Positions 17,808-26,052 of a DNA stretch of 64,000 bases are shown here, one piece after another. The stretch spans positions 310,001-374,000 of the forward strand of contig NZ_CABPST010000002.1 of NCBI RefSeq assembly GCF_902459805.1. The letters run 5' to 3'. The number at the start of each line of letters is the position of its first letter. Positions within the stretch are counted from its first letter, which is position 1. This DNA is from Pandoraea bronchicola (GTDB lineage Bacteria > Pseudomonadota > Gammaproteobacteria > Burkholderiales > Burkholderiaceae). The translations under genes and the position numbers were made by a program. The notes beneath the pieces are model-generated. The model was not told where the DNA came from. It did not search any database and saw only the letters and a program-made list of their open reading frames with translations.

Positions 17808-19361
17808 ATGCAATCGCAATGGATTAAACGCAGTCTGGGTGTCTCGACTCTGCTCGCCACGCTGCTGGTGGTGGCGGGCTGCTCGATGGCCCCCACCTAC
17901 GAAGTGCCGCAGGTCACCGACAAGGGCACGCCGACGGCATTCAAGGAAGCCGCACTCCCGGCCGGCGAGGCCGGGACGTGGAAGACCGCCGAGCCCGCCG
18001 AGGCCGTGGCGCGCGGCGAATGGTGGAAGGTGTTCGGCGACGCCACGCTCGACAAGCTCGAGGAAGACGCGCTGTCCGCCAACCAGAACCTGAAGGCCGC
18101 CGCCGCCCGCGTGCAAGAAGCGCGCGGCGTGCAGCGTCAGGCCCGTGCGGCACTGTTCCCAACGCTCGACGCCGGGTTCGGCCCGACGCGTCAGAAGATC
18201 TCGCCCGCCTCGCAACTGCAGCCGGACGGCACGAACATCGCGCCTTACACACTGTGGCGTGCACAGGCGAGCGTCGGCTATGAAGTCGATTTGTTCGGCC
18301 GTGTGTCGGATAACGTCGCAGCCGCCCGTGCAGACGCCGAGCAAAGTGAAGCGCTGTACCACTCGGTGCAGCTCGCGCTGCAAGCGGATGTTGCGCAGAA
18401 CTACTTCAATCTGCGCGAACTCGACGCCGAACAGGCCCTGTACACGCAAACGGTGACGCTGCGCGAAGAGGCCCTCAAGCTGGTGCAGCGACGCTTTACC
18501 GAGGGCGATATCGGCGAGCTGGACGTCGCGCGCGCCAAGGCCGAACTGGCCACGGCGCAATCCGACGCGCTGGCCGTCGCACGCCTGCGTGCGGCGTCCG
18601 AGCACAGCCTGGCGATTCTGCTCGGCAAGACGCCGGCGGAATTCACGTTCACGCCCTCGCCGCTCGTGCCGGTCACGGTCCGCATTCCGGCGGGCCTGCC
18701 GTCTGCCCTGCTCGAACGGCGCCCGGATATTGCAGCGGCCGAGCGTGCGATGGCGGCAGCGAACGCGCGCATCGGAGTCGCGAAAGCGGCGTTTTTCCCG
18801 TCGCTCTCGCTGACCGGTTCGGGCGGGTTCGAAGCCGCCACGCTGGGTGACTTGTTCAACTGGTCGAGCCGCACATTCCTGCTCGGCCCGGTGGTGGGCG
18901 GCCTGCTGTCGATGCCGATCTTCGATGGCGGTGCGCGCAGCGGCAATCTGTCGCGGGCCCGTGCGCAGTACGAAGAGGACGTGGCCAACTATCGTCAACA
19001 GGTACTCGTGGCGTTCCAGGAGGTCGAAGACAACCTGTCGAACCTGCGCCTGCTTGCGGCACAAACCCGTGCGCAGGACGACGCCGTGAAATCGTCGAAC
19101 CGTGCCGCGCAACTCTCGCGCACGCAGTATCAGGAAGGCTCGATCGCATATCTCGACGTGATCGACGCCGAGCGCACCGTGCTGCAATCGCAACGCAGCG
19201 CTGTCCAGCTCGCCGGCGCGCAGGCCGTATCGACCGTCAACCTGATCCGTGCCCTCGGCGGCGGCTGGGGTGATGTGCCGGCGGCCAACGCACCCGCCAC
19301 ACCGGCAGCACCGGCAGCGGCACCGGCGCCTGGCGGCAACGCCACCGTGGCCGCTCGCTAA
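17808..19361 (+). CDS. oprC: Outer-membrane efflux channel lipoprotein (OprC/OpcM-like)
   Basis: A 517-residue TolC-type channel of the NodT family. The N-terminus carries a lipobox (LLVVAGCS), so it is an acylated outer-membrane lipoprotein. Two OEP repeats follow, each with long helices (for example EDALSANQNLKAAAARVQEA and ERAMAAANARIGVAKAAFF) and the strand-forming GYEVDLFGR motif. The C-terminal 30 residues are Pro/Ala-rich. Start at ATG 17808 is preferred, since GAAGG at 17794-17798 lies nine bases upstream; an ATG at 17799 would have no room for it. It is the last gene of the llpE-bpeE-bpeF-oprC operon, and a strong terminator stands 230 bp downstream. Confidence 0.92.
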   Translation: MQSQWIKRSLGVSTLLATLLVVAGCSMAPTYEVPQVTDKGTPTAFKEAALPAGEAGTWKTAEPAEAVARGEWWKVFGDATLDKLEEDALSANQNLKAAAARVQEARGVQRQARAALFPTLDAGFGPTRQKISPASQLQPDGTNIAPYTLWRAQASVGYEVDLFGRVSDNVAAARADAEQSEALYHSVQLALQADVAQNYFNLRELDAEQALYTQTVTLREEALKLVQRRFTEGDIGELDVARAKAELATAQSDALAVARLRAASEHSLAILLGKTPAEFTFTPSPLVPVTVRIPAGLPSALLERRPDIAAAERAMAAANARIGVAKAAFFPSLSLTGSGGFEAATLGDLFNWSSRTFLLGPVVGGLLSMPIFDGGARSGNLSRARAQYEEDVANYRQQVLVAFQEVEDNLSNLRLLAAQTRAQDDAVKSSNRAAQLSRTQYQEGSIAYLDVIDAERTVLQSQRSAVQLAGAQAVSTVNLIRALGGGWGDVPAANAPATPAAPAAAPAPGGNATVAAR

Positions 19362-19781
19362 ATGAAGTCGACGTAAGGCGATAGAACGTCAGCAAGACAG
19401 GCGAGACGGCCCTGTGTATCGGACCGTCTCCGCCATCGGACGCATCGAACCGGCGGCTGCGCTCGTGTCCCCCAAGACGAGTGGCACGCCGACCCGCCCC
19501 CGACGCGCGCCAAGCACGCCGCCGGTTTCGATGCACCCGGTCGCCCGTCAGTTAGTTTTGGAAAGGTTTCTTCCCTGCGTCCCTGCTTACCCGGCGCATG
19601 CCTGAATCGGCATGGCCGGGCTTTTTTTTGCTCGGCGATGGTAGGATGGCCTCACGGTTTTGCTTTCGCCAGACCTTGCACCCTGCGCGAGGCGGGCGAA
19701 TTTGACGACCGTCACTGGCAAGTCATCTCGAATGCTTCCCCCGCGTTCGGTCCCTGGACCTGACGACAAGGAGTGCGAATA
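19362..19781. other. 420-bp non-coding stretch after the efflux operon
   Basis: No convincing gene. It holds a strong intrinsic terminator (19590-19629) and, at the end, the ribosome binding site AAGGAG (19768-19773) of the next gene. The 230 bases between the oprC stop and the terminator are unusually long for a 3' UTR and could hide a small RNA, but nothing in the sequence proves it. Confidence 0.5.
19590..19629 (+). terminator. Intrinsic terminator of the efflux operon
   Basis: CCCGGCGCATGCC (19590-19602) pairs with GGCATGGCCGGG (19609-19620) with one bulged base and a 6-base loop, followed by eight T residues (19622-19629). It is a textbook Rho-independent terminator on the plus strand. 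Confidence 0.88.
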
Positions 19782-20216
19782 ATGAAGATGCGCAAGACGC
19801 TGTCGCTTTGCCTCGCCGCCGCCATGGCGGTTTCCTCCTCTCTGGCCCTCGCTCAGGGCGGACCACCGCAGCGCGGTGGCCCGGATGATCGGGGCGGCCC
19901 GCCGGAACAACGGCCGGGTGGGCCTCACGGCGCTCCGCCGGGACACGGCCCGCAGCACGGTGGACCGAGGGGGCAACACGGTGGACCGCCGCCGCGTGGT
20001 CCCGCAGAAGACACCTGGCAACATCCCGACTGGCGCAAGGGTGATCGCGTGCCGCAGCAGTATCGCGACCGTCAATACGTCGTCGAGGACTATCACCAGT
20101 ACCGCCTGAACCCGCCCCCACGCGGTTATCACTGGGTTGGCGTGGGCGGCGACTTCCTGCTCGTGGCCATCGGCACCGGGTTAATCGCGCAGATTGTGAT
20201 CGGCGGCGGACGCTGA
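19782..20216 (+). CDS. RcnB-family exported protein
   Basis: A 144-residue protein with a signal peptide (MKMRKTLSLCLAAAMAVSSSLALA), then a long Gly/Pro/His-rich linker with repeated GGP, RGGP and GP(Q)HGG units, and a C-terminal RcnB domain (WRKGDRVPQQYRDRQYVV, then LNPPPRGYHWVGVGGDFLLV). RcnB proteins are periplasmic; E. coli RcnB modulates nickel/cobalt efflux, but most members, including this one, have no known metal role. The His-rich linker could bind metal. AAGGAG at 19768-19773 with an 8-base gap supports ATG 19782; a GTG at 19773 overlaps that site and is rejected. Confidence 0.82.
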   Translation: MKMRKTLSLCLAAAMAVSSSLALAQGGPPQRGGPDDRGGPPEQRPGGPHGAPPGHGPQHGGPRGQHGGPPPRGPAEDTWQHPDWRKGDRVPQQYRDRQYVVEDYHQYRLNPPPRGYHWVGVGGDFLLVAIGTGLIAQIVIGGGR

Positions 20217-20555
20217 TTCCCACCGTCTGTCCCTTAAGACGGGCGAAATCCGACTGACTCGCCAGTCTTGCGGCAGGGCCCGCCCCCCTGCCGCACGCCT
20301 TTCCGGTGCTTCTCCTGCCCCCCCGCCTGCGTCCGCCCCCTAGCGTTTGCCTCAGCAAGGCTCGCGCCTTTGACGTCTCGTTTTCCTGGATTTGGTGCAC
20401 CATTTCGCCGCCAGGTGAGGGGCATCGACGACTTCGCTGCGCCGCAACATTAAAATCACGGCCTCCTCTTCCCCCAATCCATCGATATACGATATATCAT
20501 GCACAAAATATCAAAACGTCGCCCTAAATCGGTGCGGCCGATGGAGAGGGACGAT
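20217..20555. other. 339-bp gap with hairpin and tandem CGATATA
   Basis: No gene seen. A perfect 10-bp hairpin, TGCGGCAGGG (20269-20278) with CCCTGCCGCA (20286-20295) and a 7-base loop, lies 53 bp after the RcnB-like gene; it has no T-run. Nearer the next gene there is a tandem CGATATA repeat at 20483-20496 in an AT-rich patch, containing the palindrome GATATATC, a possible regulator site or promoter element. Confidence 0.45.
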
Positions 20556-21677
20556 ATGGCAATGACTCGACGTGACTTGAGGGATTGGCTGGCAGGTTTT
20601 CTGCCTGCCGTGGTGGCGGTGCACTGGCGAGAACGACTTCGTGCGGGCATCGGCGCGCTGTGCGGGATCGGGCTGACCGGTGGCCTGACGCTCTGGATGC
20701 TTGGCTCCGCCACCTACGTCCCTTGGCTGGTCGCCCCGATGGGTGCGTCGGCCGTGCTGCTCTTCGGCGTGCCGGCCAGTCCCCTCGCCCAGCCCTGGTC
20801 GATCCTCGGCGGGAACCTGGTGTCGGCCGTCGTGGGCGTAACGTGCGCGACGTTCATCCCGTCGCCGGTTGTGGCCGCCGCCACTGCGGTCGGTGTCTCG
20901 ATTGCGTTGATGTTCACGTTGCGCTGCGTGCATCCGCCATCGGGCGCCGTTGCGCTGACGGCCGTGCTCGGCGGCCCGGCCGTTCACTCGCTCGGCTACG
21001 GCTTTGTGCTGGAACCGATCGCGTTGCAATCGGCACTGCTGCTTGGCGCCGCGATCGGGTATCACGCGCTCACGGGTCATCGCTATCCGCATGCCGTTCG
21101 CGCTCAGGCCCCTGCCCGTCCCGTCAATGCGGCGGCCATTCCGGTCACGACTGCCGACGCCGAAAAGGCGCTCGCCCGTCGCAGCGAACTGCTCGACATC
21201 TCCGCTGACGACCTGGCCAGCCTGCTGCGCGATACCCAACGCGAGGCCTACGCGCGACGCGCCCGCGAGCTGACCTGTGCCGACGTCATGTCTGCGCCGC
21301 TGGCGAAGGTGCAGGCGGACGACGAAGCACCGGCTGCCTGGCGTCTGTTGCAACGCCACGGGCTCGAAGCGCTTCCGGTCGTTGACGGCGACGCCCGGGT
21401 GATCGGACTGGTGACGCGTCACGACCTTCATACGCGTCGCGCACGACGTCAGCATTGGCCACGTTTCGGCGTCTCAATTGGTGCGGGTCAACGCCCGGCA
21501 GTGCGCGATCTCATGCAGGGGAACGTGAAGGCCGCCACGGCCGGCATGCCGCTCTCGGAATTGGTGCCGCTTCTCATGACGCAACGGCACGGCACACTGC
21601 CCGTGCTGGACGAAGCCGCCCGGCTGGTGGGCGTCGTGACGCATGCCGAAGTCCTGCGCAAGGTCATGGCCGCCTGA
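20556..21677 (+). CDS. HPP-family membrane protein with two C-terminal CBS domains
   Basis: A 373-residue inner-membrane protein. Residues about 25-180 hold four or five hydrophobic helices of the HPP family (named for its H-P-P motif, here VHPPSGAVALTA; also VAPMGASAVLLFG and QPWSILGGNLVSA). Residues about 230-373 form a CBS pair (CADVMSAPLAKV and RDLMQGNVKAA start each repeat), which usually senses adenosyl nucleotides. Cyanobacterial and plant HPP proteins have been linked to nitrite transport, but for CBS-fused bacterial ones the cargo is open. GAGAGGG at 20544-20550 supports ATG 20556; ATGs at 20541 and 20499 also exist in frame. A perfect hairpin follows the stop. Confidence 0.85.
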   Translation: MAMTRRDLRDWLAGFLPAVVAVHWRERLRAGIGALCGIGLTGGLTLWMLGSATYVPWLVAPMGASAVLLFGVPASPLAQPWSILGGNLVSAVVGVTCATFIPSPVVAAATAVGVSIALMFTLRCVHPPSGAVALTAVLGGPAVHSLGYGFVLEPIALQSALLLGAAIGYHALTGHRYPHAVRAQAPARPVNAAAIPVTTADAEKALARRSELLDISADDLASLLRDTQREAYARRARELTCADVMSAPLAKVQADDEAPAAWRLLQRHGLEALPVVDGDARVIGLVTRHDLHTRRARRQHWPRFGVSIGAGQRPAVRDLMQGNVKAATAGMPLSELVPLLMTQRHGTLPVLDEAARLVGVVTHAEVLRKVMAA

Positions 21678-21687
21678 AGCGCCACCT

Positions 21688-21716
21688 GCCCGCGACGCGC
21701 ATCGAGCGTCGCGGGC
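21688..21716 (+). terminator. GC hairpin after the HPP-CBS gene
   Basis: GCCCGCGACGC (21688-21698) and GCGTCGCGGGC (21706-21716) pair perfectly over 11 bp with a 7-base loop, 11 bases after the stop. No T-run follows. Confidence 0.5.
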
Positions 21717-21900
21717 GTCAACCCTCGCCCTTCGGCCGCGTCCCCCCTCGCTTCATGTCTCTCTGCCGACATCGGCGCACCCGCGCCAACGCAAGCTACG
21801 CAATTGTCACTCCTGAGCCGATCTGCAAGAATGGCGGCGTCGTGACGCATCGGCGCCTGACAGCTTCGATCAACGAAGCGATATTCGCTCAAGGGGAAAC

Positions 21901-22728
21901 ATGGAACCGATTACGTTCAAGCAGTGTTTCAAAGGAGCATGGCGCGACGGCTTCAACGCATTACGCAATCGTCCCTTGCTATGCCTGACGATTGCCGTCG
22001 TCTTACTTGTCACGTCGGCGCTTAGCGTCTCACTCAAGCAGCTCGCCCTCACCGCGTCGCAAAGCGGCGAACCGGCCGTTTTCCGGCTGCGCCTCGCGCT
22101 CATGTCTTTCGGTGTGGTGTCAGTGAACATCGTGGCGTTCTCGGTACTTGCCATTCATGTCATGCGGTACACGATTCTCGGCCCCGCTGCTGCCCGGCAA
22201 GGTCATTGGTACCGACGCGATCTCTGGCGTTATCTCTGGACATCGATCCAGGTCTGCGTGAGCATCGCCGTCGTGTGGTTCATCGCGGCTTTCTGTGTCG
22301 CACTTGCCTTGCGCGCGGCGGGACACGGCAATTCCTACGCAGCACTGGGTACGTTTTTCGTTCTGTTGATGTGCGCGTTGCTCTTCGTGGTGATTCGCGT
22401 ATCGCTGATCTTTCCGCAGATTGGCGCGGGACGCAGCAAGCGCTGGCGCGCAGCGTGGCAAGACTCCCGCGGTCACTTCTGGGCGATGTTCGGTACCACG
22501 TTTGTCACAATCCTGCCGTTGATCGCCGCTGGCGTGATCATGACGATTCTGTTCGGCGTGGTTCTGCATTACATCCCGACCGCCACGACCGTCGTGCTTG
22601 GCACGCTGATTCTGCAAACGGTGCTGTCCATTGCGTGGATCGCCGTCGCCACCGGCGTCTCCGGCTGGCTCTACCACCGCTTCGCCGACCGTTTGCTGAC
22701 GCTCGACGATGCGCCGGATGACGTCTGA
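21901..22728 (+). CDS. Inner-membrane protein of unknown function (BPSS1780-like)
   Basis: A 275-residue protein with about six membrane helices (first near residues 27-47, then 65-90, 115-140, 150-170, 200-225, 235-260) separated by short Arg-rich loops. It resembles a family of conserved Burkholderia membrane proteins known by the locus name BPSS1780, without a known function. No catalytic or transport motif is visible. The start ATG follows AAGGGGAAAC, giving a weak ribosome binding site. It is convergent with the map gene, 30 bp apart. Confidence 0.75.
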   Translation: MEPITFKQCFKGAWRDGFNALRNRPLLCLTIAVVLLVTSALSVSLKQLALTASQSGEPAVFRLRLALMSFGVVSVNIVAFSVLAIHVMRYTILGPAAARQGHWYRRDLWRYLWTSIQVCVSIAVVWFIAAFCVALALRAAGHGNSYAALGTFFVLLMCALLFVVIRVSLIFPQIGAGRSKRWRAAWQDSRGHFWAMFGTTFVTILPLIAAGVIMTILFGVVLHYIPTATTVVLGTLILQTVLSIAWIAVATGVSGWLYHRFADRLLTLDDAPDDV

Positions 22729-22758
22729 GGCGCACTCGCCGCGCCTCAGACCCTCGGA

Positions 22759-23589
22759 TCAGGCAGCGTTGGCTGTGGCTGCGCTGCCCTCGAGCGTGCC
22801 AAAACGGGCGTATTCGCCCAGGCCGTCCGGCCATTGCGTGAGAACCTCGAAGCCCGTTTCGGTCACGGCCACCATGTGCTCCCACTGCGCCGACAGCGAG
22901 CGGTCGCGCGTCACGACAGTCCAGCCGTCCGCCAGTTGCTTCGTGTCCGGCTTGCCGACATTGACCATCGGCTCGATGGTGAAGATCATGCCCGGCCGCA
23001 GCGTAAGCCCCGTGCCCTGACGTCCGTAGTGCAGCACTTGCGGATCGTCGTGATACGTGGTGCCGATGCCATGACCGCAATAGTCGCGCACGATGCTGAA
23101 GCCCTCACGGTGCGCCACGGTCTGGATCGCATGACCGACATCCCCCAGCGTTGCACCGGGACGCACGGCGCGAATGCCTGCGAGCATTGCTTCGTAAGTC
23201 GTGTCGACCAGACGTTTGGCGAGAATGCTCGGTTTGCCTGCGTAGTACATGCGGCTCGTGTCGCCGAACCAGCCGTCTTTGATGAGGGCGACGTCGATGT
23301 TCACGATATCGCCGTCATGCAGCTTCTTCTCGCCGGGAATGCCGTGGCACACGACGTGGTTCACCGAGGCGCACACCGTCTTCGGATAGCCGTGATAACC
23401 GATGTTCGCGGGGATCGCCTTCAGTTCGTTCACGATGAAGTCGTGACAAATGCGGTCGAGTTCATCGGTCGTGACGCCCGGCTTGACGTACTCGCCGATC
23501 ATCGCCAGGACCTGTGCGGCCATTTCACCTGCGCGACGCGACAGAGCAATTTCTTCTTTCGAGCGAATAACAACGCGTTCGCGCACCAT
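22759..23589 (-). CDS. map: Type I methionine aminopeptidase
   Basis: A 276-residue cytosolic metallopeptidase that removes the initiator Met from nascent proteins. The five metal ligands are in place: Asp in NIDVALIKDGWFGDTSR (two Asp), His in YCGHGIGTTYHDD, Glu in FTIEPMV, and Glu in SAQWEHMVAVTE. Length and motifs are normal for the family. Its ATG overlaps the TAA stop of the ParD-like gene upstream (TAATG), so the two are translated together. The housekeeping map gene of beta-proteobacteria normally lies next to rpsB, so this is likely an extra copy, driven by the ParD-like gene's promoter. Ends 30 bp from the membrane-protein gene on the other strand. Confidence 0.93.
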   Translation of the reverse strand: MVRERVVIRSKEEIALSRRAGEMAAQVLAMIGEYVKPGVTTDELDRICHDFIVNELKAIPANIGYHGYPKTVCASVNHVVCHGIPGEKKLHDGDIVNIDVALIKDGWFGDTSRMYYAGKPSILAKRLVDTTYEAMLAGIRAVRPGATLGDVGHAIQTVAHREGFSIVRDYCGHGIGTTYHDDPQVLHYGRQGTGLTLRPGMIFTIEPMVNVGKPDTKQLADGWTVVTRDRSLSAQWEHMVAVTETGFEVLTQWPDGLGEYARFGTLEGSAATANAA

Positions 23590-23843
23590 TAGGCCACCTT
23601 GTTGAATGCGGTGACAGGCGCACCGGTTGCAGAGGGATCGATGGCACCGGCCTCACCGGCTGGCGCACTATCGAATTCGATGAGCTTGCGGCAAATGTCG
23701 CCGTAGCTCAGCGAGGGATTCAGTTCGGCGAGCATGCCGACACGCAGCCAATGCTCGGCTTGCGCATTGATCGAGCGGCTGAGCGCGCCGCTGGTATTGC
23801 GCAGCGCCTCATGCATTTGCTCCGAGATTTTGACGATACCCAT
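23589..23843 (-). CDS. ParD-like (ribbon-helix-helix) protein coupled to map
   Basis: An 84-residue protein. The first 60 residues fit the ParD-like antitoxin fold: MGIVKISEQMHEALRNTS is a ribbon strand plus helix, and SINAQAEHWLRVGMLAELNP is the second helix. The last 20 residues are Ala/Gly/Pro-rich and probably disordered. No ParE-type toxin gene is adjacent; the coupled downstream gene is map instead. Such ParD-like/map pairs occur in other proteobacteria, but I know of no tested function. Direct and inverted repeats just upstream (23855-23887) would suit autoregulation by a ribbon-helix-helix protein. Confidence 0.82.
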   Translation of the reverse strand: MGIVKISEQMHEALRNTSGALSRSINAQAEHWLRVGMLAELNPSLSYGDICRKLIEFDSAPAGEAGAIDPSATGAPVTAFNKVA

Positions 23844-24162
23844 GTTGCGGACCTTATATATACGAAATGACTACGAAACGTATATTATCAGGCTTGCGCG
23901 AAATTGTCTCCTCTGACTCCCCGCTCTTTCATTCACTTTCGCTCACTTTCGTTATGTCCCTCCCGACGTCTCGTCGCCACCATCACCATTGGCAGAGGGG
24001 GACACCGTGCTCGTGCTCGGCTTCGTCGCGATCATGATGTTCGTTATCGCTGCGCGTTTGGCGACGGTCCAGCTTTCGTCCGATACCGTTCGACTATCAT
24101 GATGCGCAGCAGCGAGAGTCGACAGCCGCGTCAAACCTCGTCCAACATCCGCCGATGTGCCT
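23844..24162. other. 319-bp divergent gap upstream of the ParD-like gene
   Basis: The left 45 bases hold the repeat cluster described separately, probably promoter and operator of the ParD-like/map operon. The rest has low-complexity C/T-rich text (about 23905-23960) and no gene I can support. The GT87 gene starts at its right end. Confidence 0.5.
23855..23887. promoter_or_regulatory. Candidate operator of the ParD-like/map operon
   Basis: Two layers of symmetry overlap here: a direct repeat TACGAAA at 23861-23867 and 23872-23878 (11-bp pitch, one helical turn), and an outer inverted repeat TATATACG (ending 23864) with CGTATATT (from 23879). It lies 12 bases from the ParD-like start codon, where an autoregulated operator and promoter would be expected. 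Confidence 0.55.
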
Positions 24163-25398
24163 ATGCAAATCGCAGACAGTGAGATTGCCAAAGGTATTGC
24201 GCAGCACAAGCCGAGCTGGCTCACCCGCGAGCGCGTGGTGGTTTATAGCGCCGCGGTGCTCTTGTGCCAATGGCTCGCACTCGGCATTTGGGCAGTGCGC
24301 TGGATGCTGCACGAGCCCGGCGTCCCCCCTATGGGGGTGGATTTCCGGGTGTTCTGGAGCGCGTCGTATCTGTCGTTGCACGACAGCCCGCAGGCCGCGT
24401 TCGACTTGCTCAAGATTGCCGACGTCGAGGACAGCATGTTCCCCGGTCGTTATGCGCCGTGGGTCTATCCCCCGACATTCCAGTTGCTGGTCTACCCGCT
24501 CGCCCTCCTTCCCTACGCCCTGTCATATGTGAGCTTTTGCGCCGCGGGCATCGCTTGCGTTCTGTGGGCATTCCGGCCGACGTCCCGGCGCGGATCGTTG
24601 CCGTGGATCACTGTTGTGGCATTCCCGGGCATCTGGATCGCAACGGCGCATGGCCAGAATTCGCTGCTCACCGCCGCGCTGGCCGCGGGTGCGTTAGGTC
24701 TGCTGGAGCGCCGCCCCTGGCTGGCCGGTGTTTGCGCCGGCATGCTCTTGTTCAAGCCTCAGTTCGCCGTGCTCTTTCCACTGCTGTTCCTCTGCGGACG
24801 ATATTTTCGAGCGCTGGCTGCGATGACGATGACCGCAACGCTCTTCGTCGCCATCAGTGGTTGGGTCTTCGGCATTCCGCTGTGGATCAAATTCTTCGAG
24901 GCGGCGTTGTGGTTCAACTCGACCGTCACCGACAATGTTTCAGGCGGTGTTATGCGGGCGATGCCATCGGTCTTCGCCACCGTCCGGCGCCTCGGAGGGA
25001 GCGTGCCGGTGGCGTACGCCGTACATGCGGCCGTTGCGATTCCGGTTGTACTCGCGACACTCTGGCTCTGGACTCGCACGGCTCGCTTCGAAATTAAAGC
25101 AGCCGCCGCCGTCATCGCGACACTGATAATTCAGCCGTACATCCTTCATTACGACTTGGCGTGGCTGTTGTTGCCGATCGTCTGCCTGTGCCACGACCGC
25201 GCGACCCGACGCGCGTGGACGAACCTCGACCGATTCATCGTCTGCCTCGCCTGGTGTCTACCGCTGCTCTCGCTGCTGCCGTCATACTTCCCCGCCGTGT
25301 TGCAGCCGGGAGTCCTCGTACTGCCCGCCATGTTTATCGTGACGATCGCGACAAATTGCCGCAAGGCGTCGCATCCATCTGGAATTTTCTTGGCATGA
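24163..25398 (+). CDS. Membrane glycosyltransferase of family GT87 (DUF2029)
   Basis: A 411-residue polytopic membrane protein with 9 to 11 helices. An acidic GVDFRVFWSAS motif follows the first helix; PWVYPPTFQLLVYPLALLP and LFKPQFAVLFPLLFL are typical of the GT-C type GT87/DUF2029 proteins, which use polyprenyl-phosphate sugars (mycobacterial members are mannosyltransferases). The acceptor here is unknown. Start: ATG 24163 is chosen; GTG 24157 two codons earlier is possible. It stands alone, with no cell-wall or lipid-glycosylation genes near it. Confidence 0.8.
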   Translation: MQIADSEIAKGIAQHKPSWLTRERVVVYSAAVLLCQWLALGIWAVRWMLHEPGVPPMGVDFRVFWSASYLSLHDSPQAAFDLLKIADVEDSMFPGRYAPWVYPPTFQLLVYPLALLPYALSYVSFCAAGIACVLWAFRPTSRRGSLPWITVVAFPGIWIATAHGQNSLLTAALAAGALGLLERRPWLAGVCAGMLLFKPQFAVLFPLLFLCGRYFRALAAMTMTATLFVAISGWVFGIPLWIKFFEAALWFNSTVTDNVSGGVMRAMPSVFATVRRLGGSVPVAYAVHAAVAIPVVLATLWLWTRTARFEIKAAAAVIATLIIQPYILHYDLAWLLLPIVCLCHDRATRRAWTNLDRFIVCLAWCLPLLSLLPSYFPAVLQPGVLVLPAMFIVTIATNCRKASHPSGIFLA

Positions 25399-25457
25399 CG
25401 AAGTGATATGCCGAACCGCGTGATAGCATCCGAGCTCGTCGTCACGCACGCGGCACG

Positions 25458-25856
25458 ATGCCGCGCACCATGAACATGCCGGTATGGTCACGCAGCAAAC
25501 GCATCGCATGGGTCGGCCTCGCCGCCATGTGGATGCTGCTTTGCGCGCCGCTGATCAGCCAATATCTGCGCGCTCATCCGTCATCGATCGACGACGCGCT
25601 GTCAAGTGCGTTCTGCACCGGTCTGGACGAAACAGCAGCGCAAGGAAGGCACACGCCGGTATCCCATGGCACCGGCGCAAGCGCCGCCTGCGGGTATTGC
25701 TCGCTGCTCGCCCACACGCCACCGCTGCCACCCTTCCCGCTGACGCTGGCAGGCATTCATCTCGGCAATGTGCGCCCCGCGCCGTCATCGGCGCTTACCG
25801 TCACAGGCGCACCGCGCCGCCTCACCCCGCCCTCCCGCGCGCCGCCACTTGCCTGA
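25458..25856 (+). CDS. DUF2946-family protein
   Basis: A 132-residue protein with an N-terminal hydrophobic segment (RIAWVGLAAMWMLLCAPLIS, a signal or anchor), and then a mostly polar chain with ACGYCSLLAHTPPLPP, the Cys-x-x-Cys...His feature of DUF2946. Proteins of this family are small, membrane-linked and often sit beside TonB-dependent receptors, as here (receptor start 197 bp downstream), so a role in metal handling is likely but unproven. An alternative start at MNMPVWS (25470) is possible. The C-terminus is Pro/Arg-rich. Confidence 0.75.
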   Translation: MPRTMNMPVWSRSKRIAWVGLAAMWMLLCAPLISQYLRAHPSSIDDALSSAFCTGLDETAAQGRHTPVSHGTGASAACGYCSLLAHTPPLPPFPLTLAGIHLGNVRPAPSSALTVTGAPRRLTPPSRAPPLA

Positions 25857-26052
25857 GCGCCGCTAGCCGTGCGTTGCACGTTCGTCGTGCGTCGCCTGCC
25901 GACGTCGATGGCGCTGCACCTCGGCCATCCCGACCGACCTGAAGACACGCCGTTGCCCGTGAAGGACGACGGCTTGCATGCGTTTGCCTGCTGTCACGCC
26001 AACGGGCGTGACGTAAGCGCGCGTGCCGACAACAACACTACAAGACAGCGTC

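Noticed and set aside
15801-19193. A 1130-codon open frame on the minus strand opposite the efflux pump and channel genes
   Set aside because: No recognisable domain; it spans the junction of two clear genes on the other strand.
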